From contig JBGPOP010000006.1 in the NCBI GenBank assembly GCA_041488095.1, positions 62,001-126,000 on the forward strand: 64,000 nucleotides of DNA. The letters run 5' to 3'. This document shows, in pieces, positions 58,278 to 64,000 of the stretch; the stretch's first letter is position 1; each line of letters starts with the position of its first letter. The stretch is from DASYPQ01 sp041488095. Lineage in GTDB: Bacteria > Planctomycetota > UBA1135 > GCA-002686595. The notes below the pieces were generated by a model. That model did no database searches, was not told where the DNA came from, and saw only the letters and a program-made list of their open reading frames with translations. The position numbers and the translations under genes are program-made.

Positions 58278-59324
58278 TCACTCCCGGCCCTCGATCAGGC
58301 CGTCCATCTCGCCCGTCGGCGCGCGGCTCATCAGGTCGAGCACGGCCTCGCGCGGGTCCTTCCCCTCGAAGAGCACGGCGTGGACCTGCTCGGCGATCGG
58401 CATCGAGACCCCGTCGTCGAGGTCCGACTCCGGCCCGAACAAGGCCTTCGCCGTCCACACGCCCTCGGCGACCATCTTCATGGTCGAGAGCACCTGCTCG
58501 AGCGTCTGGCCGCGTCCGATCGCCTCGCCGACCGCGCGATTGCGCGAGTGCCGGCTGCAGCAGGTCGTCACGAGGTCCCCGATCCCGGCCAGGCCGAAGA
58601 ACGTGCGCGAGCTCGCGCCGCGGCTGCGCCCGAACCTCGCGATCTCGACCATCCCGCGCGTGATCAGCGCAGCCTTGGCGTTGTCGCCGAGGTCCAGCCC
58701 GTCGCCGATCCCGGCCGCGATCGCGATCACGTTCTTGAGCGCAGCGGCGAGCTCGGCGCCGAGCGGGTCGTCGTGCGTGTAGACGCGGAAGTACTGGGAC
58801 GAGAACGCCAGCTGGACGCGCTGGGCGAACGCGCGATCGAGGCTCGCGGCGAGCACGGCGGCGGGCTTCTGCACCGCGACCTCCTCGGCGTGGCTCGGGC
58901 CGGTGAGCACGCACACCGGCCGCCCGCCGAGGATCTCGGTCAGGATGAAGCTGGGCGTCTTGAAGGTCTCGATCTCGATGCCCTTGGTCGCGCTGACGAT
59001 CGGCGCGTTGCCGGGCAGCGCGTCCTCGAAGAGCGTCGCGACGCCGCGCAGGTACTGCGTCGGCACGGCGCTGACGACGAGGTCGACTCCCTGCGCAGCG
59101 GAGTGGGGATCGGCCGTGATCTCGATCTCGCGCGGGATGTGCACACCGGGCAGGAAGCGGCGGTTCTCGTGGAGAGAGCGCATCTCCTCGACCTGCTCGG
59201 GGAAGGCGCTCCACAGCGTCGTGGGGATGCCGTTGCGGTGCAGGAGCAGGGCCAGGGTCGTGCCCCATCCGCCGTCGCCGATGACGAGGGCATGGCGCAC
59301 TCCGCGATCGATCGTCTCAGCCAT
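58278..59324 (-). CDS. gpsA: NAD(P)H-dependent glycerol-3-phosphate dehydrogenase
   Basis: 348 residues. It reduces dihydroxyacetone phosphate to sn-glycerol-3-phosphate, the phospholipid precursor, in the cytoplasm. The Rossmann entry reads ALVIGDGGWGTTLALLL (usually GAGSWGTALA), followed by VVSAVPTQYLRG, VSATKGIEIETFKTPS, VLTGPSHAEEVA and ALKNVIAIAAGIGDGLDLG, which contains the catalytic Lys. The ATG at 59324 has GAGG upstream and overlaps the end of plsY by eight bases, a standard arrangement: PlsY uses the product of GpsA. A longer reading to 59360 would overlap plsY further and is not needed. Confidence 0.95.
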   Translation of the reverse strand: MAETIDRGVRHALVIGDGGWGTTLALLLHRNGIPTTLWSAFPEQVEEMRSLHENRRFLPGVHIPREIEITADPHSAAQGVDLVVSAVPTQYLRGVATLFEDALPGNAPIVSATKGIEIETFKTPSFILTEILGGRPVCVLTGPSHAEEVAVQKPAAVLAASLDRAFAQRVQLAFSSQYFRVYTHDDPLGAELAAALKNVIAIAAGIGDGLDLGDNAKAALITRGMVEIARFGRSRGASSRTFFGLAGIGDLVTTCCSRHSRNRAVGEAIGRGQTLEQVLSTMKMVAEGVWTAKALFGPESDLDDGVSMPIAEQVHAVLFEGKDPREAVLDLMSRAPTGEMDGLIEGRE

Positions 59325-60075
59325 GGTGCCTCGCGGCCGGGCTGTCCTCGACCTTTTCACCGATGTGCGGCTCGGTGCCCTGGAGCATGCGCTTCATGTT
59401 CGACCGGTGGCGCACGAGGATCAGGATGGTCAGCAGGAACGAGCCCACGCGCAGCTCGGGTCGCGCTTCGCCGTTCCACTGGTCGATGATCCACACCGCG
59501 ATCGGGAACGTGATCCCCATCAGGATCGAAGCCAGCCCCGCGTAGCGGGTCGTGAGCCGCGTGACGAGCCACACCACTCCCCCGCAGAAGAACACGCGCC
59601 AATCGATCGCGATGATCGCGCCGCAGCCGGTGGCGACGCCCTTGCCGCCCCGGAACCCGAGGTAGATCGGGAAGCAGTGCCCGAGCACCGCCGCGGTGCC
59701 GGCCAGGACCTGGAGGAGCGGCCGTGTCTCCGGGTGCTCGCCGACGAGCCAGGGTCCGTAGCAGGCCAGGACCGGCAGGAGGCCCTTCAGGAAGTCGAGG
59801 CAGAAGACGGCGAACCCCCACGGCCGACCCATCGCGCGCACGGCGTTCGAGGTCCCGATGTTGCCGCTGCCGAACTCGCGCAGGTCGATGCCACAGACGC
59901 GCCGGGCGATCAGCAGACCGAAGGGCACCGCGCCGACGAGGTACGCCACCACGATGACGATCCAGGCCGAGGGCAGGAGGACGAGCTCGCGCGCCGCCGG
60001 GACGATCGACGGCAGGGCGGCGAAGAGCGGAGGGAGCATCATCGGAGTGAGCGGTTCGGGGAAGGGACCGCGCAC
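59317..60075 (-). CDS. plsY: Glycerol-3-phosphate acyltransferase PlsY
   Basis: 252 residues. PlsY transfers the acyl group of acyl-phosphate to glycerol-3-phosphate at the inner membrane, the first step of phosphatidic acid synthesis. Its three cytoplasmic motifs are present: GSGNIGTSNAVRAMG, FRGGKGVATGCG and, less well kept, the third near the C-terminus. Five or so membrane helices (WIVIVVAYLVGAVPFGLLIA, VFCLDFLKGLLPVLACYG) fit the family. GTG 60075 has GGAGG ten bases upstream; ATG 60042 is the alternative, giving a length nearer the typical 200-220. The ~30-residue C-terminal tail is longer than usual. It is coupled to gpsA. Confidence 0.95.
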   Translation of the reverse strand: MRGPFPEPLTPMMLPPLFAALPSIVPAARELVLLPSAWIVIVVAYLVGAVPFGLLIARRVCGIDLREFGSGNIGTSNAVRAMGRPWGFAVFCLDFLKGLLPVLACYGPWLVGEHPETRPLLQVLAGTAAVLGHCFPIYLGFRGGKGVATGCGAIIAIDWRVFFCGGVVWLVTRLTTRYAGLASILMGITFPIAVWIIDQWNGEARPELRVGSFLLTILILVRHRSNMKRMLQGTEPHIGEKVEDSPAARHHG

Positions 60076-60298
60076 GGCAGGTTAACCTCCGCAGGTCCCC
60101 GCCGGGGAGTGTCCGATTCAGGCTGCGATTCCGGCGGGCTCCGCACCTCCGGGCAGGGTTGCAAAAGCCGACCTCGGCCCTAGGATGGCCCGCTCCTCAG
60201 GCCCGAGCGGCCACGCACCCACGGACCACGCCGCCCACGCCCGCCCACGCCCATCGCAACGCGCCGCCCCGCGATCCCCCCGCGAGCAGGACCCCGCC

Positions 60299-60565
60299 AT
60301 GACCTACGTGATCGCCGAGCCGTGCATCGGGACCAAGGACACGGCTTGCGTCGAAGTGTGCCCGGTCGACTGCATCCACCCGACGAAGAAGGAGCCCGAG
60401 TTCGCCACGGCCGAGCTCCTGTACATCAACCCGGACGAGTGCATCGACTGCGGCGCGTGCGTCCCCGAGTGCCCCGTCGACGCGATCTTCGACGAGCCCG
60501 ATCTGCCGGAGAAGTGGGCCAGCTTCAAGAAGATCAACGCGGACTGGTTCGCGCAGAAGAAATAG
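60299..60565 (+). CDS. fdxA: 7Fe ferredoxin ([3Fe-4S][4Fe-4S]), FdxA type
   Basis: 88 residues with AGGA eight bases upstream of ATG. The beginning MTYVIAEPCIGTKDTACVEV is the FdxA signature of 7Fe ferredoxins: Cys9, then seven residues to Cys17 and CP at 21, with Thr where 2x[4Fe-4S] ferredoxins have a Cys, giving the [3Fe-4S] site. CIDCGACVPECP carries the [4Fe-4S] cluster. It is a soluble low-potential electron carrier. It is divergent from plsY; a long hairpin follows the stop and separates it from the convergent metalloprotease gene. Confidence 0.95.
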   Translation: MTYVIAEPCIGTKDTACVEVCPVDCIHPTKKEPEFATAELLYINPDECIDCGACVPECPVDAIFDEPDLPEKWASFKKINADWFAQKK

Positions 60566-60583
60566 GGCGCGCTCCGAGAACGG

Positions 60584-60619
60584 GAAGGCCCGGATGTCCG
60601 CGAGGACGGCCGGGCCTTC
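60584..60619. terminator. Bidirectional hairpin between fdxA and the M48 gene
   Basis: A 10-bp perfect stem GAAGGCCCGG/CCGGGCCTTC encloses an inner hairpin GTCC-GCGA-GGAC. It lies 18 bases after the fdxA stop and 24 bases past the stop of the convergent metalloprotease gene, so it could end both transcripts. There is only a short T-run. Confidence 0.65.
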
Positions 60620-60643
60620 GGTGTTCCGGGGCGGGTGCGCCTA

Positions 60644-61678
60644 CTACGGCTTCGGCTTCGGCTTGGCCACGGCCTCCTGGAGCGCCTGGGCGAGCCTGTC
60701 CTGCGCCTCGACCTGGTCGGGCTGGTCTCGAGGAGTCACGCAGCTCGGGACGGAGGAGAGCAGGGTCTGCGCCTTGGCGAGCTGCTCGGAGGTCGGCATC
60801 GTGGTCCCGACCAAGGCCGCGCGAGCCTTGAGCGCAGCGAACGCGTCCGGGTCGGCGATCGGCGGCTGTCGCCAGCTCGCCGCCTCGGGTGGGAGCGCCG
60901 CGACGTTGGCCTTGGCCGCGGCGACGCGGCTCGAGAGGCTGGGGTGGTCGCTCTCCTTCTCGGGCGCCTTGTCGAGGCCCTTGTCGATCAGCTGCTGGAA
61001 GAAGTCGCCGAAGTGGTTCGGGTCCCAGCCGGCGTGCGTGTAGAAGTAGAAGCCGTACTTGTCCGCCTCGGCTTCGTCGTCGCGCGTGTAGCCGAGGCCC
61101 AGGAACTGCCCGATCACGGCGGTCGAGAGGAACGCGATCTTCCCGTACTCTTCGCCGTGCTTGTGGCCACCCACGACCACGCCGGCGACGCCGGCGAGCG
61201 CCGCCCCGCCCAGGATCTCGAACTGGCGGTTCATCCCCTTGTGCACGTGGCGCGAGTACACGTGCGCGTACTCGTGGGCCATCACGGCGGCCAGCTCGTC
61301 TTCCGTGCGGCACTGTTCCATGAGCTGGGCGTAGATGTACAGGTGGTTGCCGCCCATCGTGAAGGCGTTCAGCGTCTTGCTGTTCACGAGGTGGAACTCA
61401 TCCTGCTTGGTGAACATCCACTCGTTGTCCTCACCCTTCGCGAAGTGGCTCTCGGGTCCGTATTTCGTCCGGTCCGCCTCGCGCGCGGCGGCGACGATGC
61501 GCATGCCGATCCCCTGGAGATAGTTGGAGAGCTGGGGATCGCTCAGAACCGCAGGCTTCAGCTCGGTGTGTGTCTCCTCGGCCTGCCGGATCACCTGCTG
61601 GTCGGTGGCGCAGCTCGCCAGCGCGAGGAGGCCGAGGGCGAGGCCCGCGGCGCGGCGGAGCACACTTGTCGTCTTCAT
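60644..61678 (-). CDS. M48 family metalloprotease lipoprotein
   Basis: 344 residues. ATG 61678 begins a lipoprotein signal (GLALGLLALASC, Cys23). The zinc site HEYAH is at residues 135-139, and the third ligand Glu is in RDDEAEADKYGF, as in BepA/LoiP-type peptidases. The helix AFTMGGNHLYIYAQL before the site is also characteristic. In Gram-negative bacteria these enzymes degrade misfolded outer-membrane proteins in the periplasm. The C-terminal ~80 residues are an extra, Pro/Lys-ending tail. The gene is monocistronic and converges on fdxA through the shared hairpin. Confidence 0.92.
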   Translation of the reverse strand: MKTTSVLRRAAGLALGLLALASCATDQQVIRQAEETHTELKPAVLSDPQLSNYLQGIGMRIVAAAREADRTKYGPESHFAKGEDNEWMFTKQDEFHLVNSKTLNAFTMGGNHLYIYAQLMEQCRTEDELAAVMAHEYAHVYSRHVHKGMNRQFEILGGAALAGVAGVVVGGHKHGEEYGKIAFLSTAVIGQFLGLGYTRDDEAEADKYGFYFYTHAGWDPNHFGDFFQQLIDKGLDKAPEKESDHPSLSSRVAAAKANVAALPPEAASWRQPPIADPDAFAALKARAALVGTTMPTSEQLAKAQTLLSSVPSCVTPRDQPDQVEAQDRLAQALQEAVAKPKPKP

Positions 61679-61893
61679 GGCTTGGAGATCCTTCTCCGTC
61701 CGCCCGGAGGAGAGGGGCGCGAGCACGCGGACCGCACGTCCGTGGCGGTTCGCCGTCGACTCCGCGCGAGCCGAGAAGGTAGCACGGAGAGCGCGGCGGT
61801 CCCACGGTGAGCCGCGAGGGCTCCGTGACGGGCGCCCAGGGGGAAAATCCGGCTTGGAGCGCTGGGCGGCCCTCCCTAGGCTCCTGCGCCTCG

Positions 61894-62862
61894 ATGGACG
61901 TCGCTCCCGCTCCGCGCCGCGCAGTGCCGCCCTGGCGTGCGGTCCTCGCCCTGCTCGTCGTCACCGTGATCTGGGGCGGGACGTTCGTGTGGATGAAACA
62001 GGGGATCGAGGCGGTGGAATCGAAGCTCGGCCCCGGGCACGAGATGGCCGGGATCGCGCTGTTCATGGTCCTGCGCTTCGGGATCGCGGCGGCGTGCGTC
62101 GCAGCCTTCGTCCCGGCCGCCCGCCGCGGACTGACGCGCGACGTGTGGCTCTCCGGCCTGGGGATCGGCGCGTTGCTGATCGGGGGCTTCGGGATGCAGA
62201 TGATGGGCCTCGCGGACGTTTCCCCGGCGGTGTCGGCGTTCCTGACGAGCCTCTACGTGCTCTTCACCGCCGTGCTGACGTCCGGGATCGAAAGGCGCGG
62301 CCCGAGCCTCGCGCTGTTCGTCGGAGTCGTGCTGGCGACGTGCGGCGCGGGATTCATCCGCGGGCGCCCCGAGCTGACGTTCAACCGGGGCGAGCTCCTG
62401 ACCGTGGCGTGCGCGGCGTTGTTCGCGCTGCACATCCTCGTGACGGATCGGGTCACGAGGAGGGTGCAGCCGATGCCGGTGACGCTGACATCGTTCATCT
62501 GGGTGACCGCGGGAAGCGCAGCGATTCTCGCGGCAACGCTGCTCGCCCGGAACTCGCCGGAGCCCGGGGAGCTCCTCGGGCTGGCCGCGAGCCACGGGTT
62601 CGCCGTTCCCCTGGTGCTGTCCTCGTTGCTCGCGACGGTGGTGGCGTTGTCCCTGATGAACCTCTACCAGCGCGAGCTGGATCCGGTGCGCGCCGCGGTG
62701 CTCTACGCGTTCGAGCCGATCTGGGCTGCGGTGTTCGGGATCGCGTGCGGGACGGATGCGTTCACGATGTACCTGTGGCTCGGGGGAGCGCTGCTGCTGG
62801 CGGGGAACCTCGTCGCGGAGCTGGGGCAGCGCAGGAAGCTGCGCGAGGCGGCGCGGGCGTGA
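61894..62862 (+). CDS. EamA/DMT superfamily transporter
   Basis: 322 residues; ATG 61894 is chosen because it puts the first helix about 20 residues in, while an upstream GTG at 61807 would add 29 non-membrane residues. Ten membrane helices make two EamA halves (VLALLVVTVIWGGTFVWMKQ in the first, AAVLYAFEPIWAAVFGIACG in the second, with the family's PxxA/FEP motif). Members export amino acids, nucleosides or sugars across the inner membrane. The substrate is unknown. It is separated by 215 bases from the divergent protease gene. Confidence 0.88.
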   Translation: MDVAPAPRRAVPPWRAVLALLVVTVIWGGTFVWMKQGIEAVESKLGPGHEMAGIALFMVLRFGIAAACVAAFVPAARRGLTRDVWLSGLGIGALLIGGFGMQMMGLADVSPAVSAFLTSLYVLFTAVLTSGIERRGPSLALFVGVVLATCGAGFIRGRPELTFNRGELLTVACAALFALHILVTDRVTRRVQPMPVTLTSFIWVTAGSAAILAATLLARNSPEPGELLGLAASHGFAVPLVLSSLLATVVALSLMNLYQRELDPVRAAVLYAFEPIWAAVFGIACGTDAFTMYLWLGGALLLAGNLVAELGQRRKLREAARA

Positions 62863-62978
62863 AGCGATGACCTTGCACTCGCGTGTAGGGTGTATACTCC
62901 GCTCTGTCCGATCCTAGGCGCGCGCGGAGAAGGACTCCCGCGGCCGAGTCCGGCGACCCGAACCCATCCATCGAAACC

Positions 62979-63197
62979 ATGTCGAGAATCGCCCTCTGGA
63001 CCGCTGGCGCCACCCTGGCGCTCGGCGGCGTCGTGCTCGCTCACCGCATCGTCTCTCGCGACGCAACGCGCAGCGACTGCCCCGGTCGCATCGTTTGCCC
63101 CATCACGGGCAAGGAGGTCTGCATCGACCGGTGCCCGCTGACGAAGCAGGAAGCCAAGGCCCAAGCCGTGCCCGCCTGCTGCCGCAAGGCAGAGTAG
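62979..63197 (+). CDS. Small Cys-rich single-pass protein
   Basis: 72 residues. An N-terminal helix (IALWTAGATLALGGVVLAH) is followed by a short soluble part with six Cys: SDCPGRIVCPITGKEVCIDR, then CPLTK and a terminal CC. The CP-x-TGK-x-x-C pattern looks like a small metal site (zinc or iron-sulfur) or disulfide module on the periplasmic side. No family is recognised, and no strong ribosome site is present. The open frame and codon use make it probably real. Confidence 0.5.
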   Translation: MSRIALWTAGATLALGGVVLAHRIVSRDATRSDCPGRIVCPITGKEVCIDRCPLTKQEAKAQAVPACCRKAE

Positions 63198-63537
63198 AGA
63201 CCGCGCGGAGGAAGCCCCTGCGCCGACGGCGTGGGGAGTCATCCGGCATCCGAGGGGAGCCGGCGGGCAGGTCGAGCGATCTTGTACGAGGAGGGCGGGA
63301 GAGATTCTCCGGCTTCGGAGCTTCCTCGCGCTGCTGCATCCGACGTTTCCCGCGCAGACTGCGAGACCGAGAGCAATCGCCCAGGCTCGGAAGTCGTCGG
63401 TTCACCGCCGTCATCGAGCGCGAGGTGGATGCATTCGTGGCCCTGTGTCCGCAGCTCGACATCGCCAGCCAGGGGTCGACTTCAATGAGAAGACCCACCC
63501 CCATCAAGGGTCGGCGGCGCTGGTATGCTGCGATGCC
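63198..63537 (+). other. Intergenic stretch upstream of the sigma factor
   Basis: 340 bases between the small Cys-rich protein and the sigma factor gene. Overlapping short frames on both strands show no family resemblance. It should carry the sigma factor's promoter, but I see no convincing elements. Confidence 0.4.
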
Positions 63538-64000
63538 GTGACCGCCGGCAAAGCGCATGGTGAACCACCCTCGGACCCGGATCGGGGTCGCTCGCTCTCC
63601 GAATCGGTCTACCAGCACTTGCGCGCGATCGCGCAGCGGCAGATGGATGGGGAGCGGCGCGGGCACACGTTGACGGCGACGGCACTCGTCAACGAGGCCT
63701 ATCTGAAGCTGGGCGAGGTCGCGCCGGGGGACCGGGCTGAGTTCTACCACGCCGCGGCGGCGGCGATGAGGCAGGTCCTGATCGACTACGCCCGGGCGCG
63801 CGGGGCCGAGAAGCGGGGCGGCGATTGGAATCGGCTGCAACTGATCCAGGGCGTTGCGGAGCTGGCATCCGGGGCCACGCCCGAAGATTTGATGGCGCTC
63901 GACGAGGCCGTAGTACGCCTTGAGAAGGAGGACCCCGGTGCCGCGGCGGTGGTACGCCTGCGGTTCTACGCGGGGCTGAGCGGGGACCAGACGGCGGAGG
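63538..64000 (+). CDS. ECF sigma factor, TIGR02999-like, N-terminal part (3' end outside window)
   Basis: 154 codons from a GTG run off the window. Region 2 is recognisable (VYQHLRAIAQRQM, then HTLTATALVNEAYLKLGE), with EFYHAAAAAMRQVLIDYARA, the conserved pattern of the sigma factor subfamily enlarged in Planctomycetota, Verrucomicrobiota and Acidobacteriota. VVRLRFYAGLSGDQTAE begins region 4. It would direct RNA polymerase to a specific promoter set; these often pair with a protein kinase gene just downstream, which cannot be seen here. No ribosome site precedes the GTG. Confidence 0.85.
   Translation, partial: MTAGKAHGEPPSDPDRGRSLSESVYQHLRAIAQRQMDGERRGHTLTATALVNEAYLKLGEVAPGDRAEFYHAAAAAMRQVLIDYARARGAEKRGGDWNRLQLIQGVAELASGATPEDLMALDEAVVRLEKEDPGAAAVVRLRFYAGLSGDQTAE

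Noticed and set aside
62873..62898. TTGCAC ... TATACT as a promoter for the small Cys-rich protein
   Set aside because: The -10 is good but the spacer is only 14 bases, too short for a normal sigma-70 promoter.

Overview
The window is high-GC (roughly two-thirds G+C by eye), densely coded bacterial DNA with many GTG/TTG starts, 4-bp ATGA/GTGA gene overlaps, several lipoproteins, outer-membrane features and a sigma-factor fragment of the ECF family expanded in Planctomycetota and Acidobacteriota. A secreted protein with a CFGDGTG...C motif, which I associate with uncultured Planctomycetota, points the same way. The best guess is a Gram-negative-type planctomycete or relative. This is an inference; no rRNA or ribosomal protein is present to settle it.

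Region 1 (1-30009) is an extracellular polysaccharide locus. It holds glycosyltransferases (GT2 at 1, 2156 and 22669; a WecG/TagA type at 10633), a hexapeptide acetyltransferase, two membrane-anchored SGNH proteins, an FkbM and a class I methyltransferase, a Gfo/Idh oxidoreductase, an asparagine-synthetase-like enzyme, and the export/assembly genes Wza-like, Wzz-like and Wze-like (26882-30009). Embedded in it are a phosphopantetheinyl transferase and a complete two-module NRPS (A-PCP-C-A-PCP-TE) whose by-eye specificity codes read Thr then Val-like. This suggests a peptide made for, or alongside, the polysaccharide. Two near-identical secreted beta-helix lipoprotein genes (16476-18791 and 23888-26206) form inverted arms of about 2.5 kb around a 5-kb cassette (FkbM methyltransferase, Asn-synthetase-like, GT2) with visibly lower GC.

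Region 2 (30196-49562) is mixed catabolic and transport content: a small membrane protein, a seven-heme TPR cytochrome lipoprotein, a saccharopine-dehydrogenase-like enzyme, an S9 peptidase, a 1627-residue glycosidase/esterase fusion, a nine-repeat TolB-like propeller lipoprotein, a TRAP transporter operon (TatT-like, substrate-binding protein, fused DctQM), a GT39-like membrane glycosyltransferase, ClpS, and the CFGDGTG secreted protein.

Region 3 (50027-57350) is a tightly packed four-gene operon: a membrane-bound ferredoxin/FAD/heme-b-type oxidoreductase, a 23-heme cytochrome c, an outer-membrane beta-barrel, and a 16-heme cytochrome lipoprotein. The architecture is that of a trans-envelope electron conduit (porin-cytochrome type), built from cytochromes that share one repeated heme module.

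Region 4 (57375-64000) is housekeeping: tRNA-Pro(GGG), two small membrane proteins, plsY-gpsA for phospholipid synthesis, a 7Fe ferredoxin, an M48 metalloprotease lipoprotein, a DMT/EamA transporter, a small Cys-rich membrane protein, and the start of an ECF sigma factor that runs off the window.
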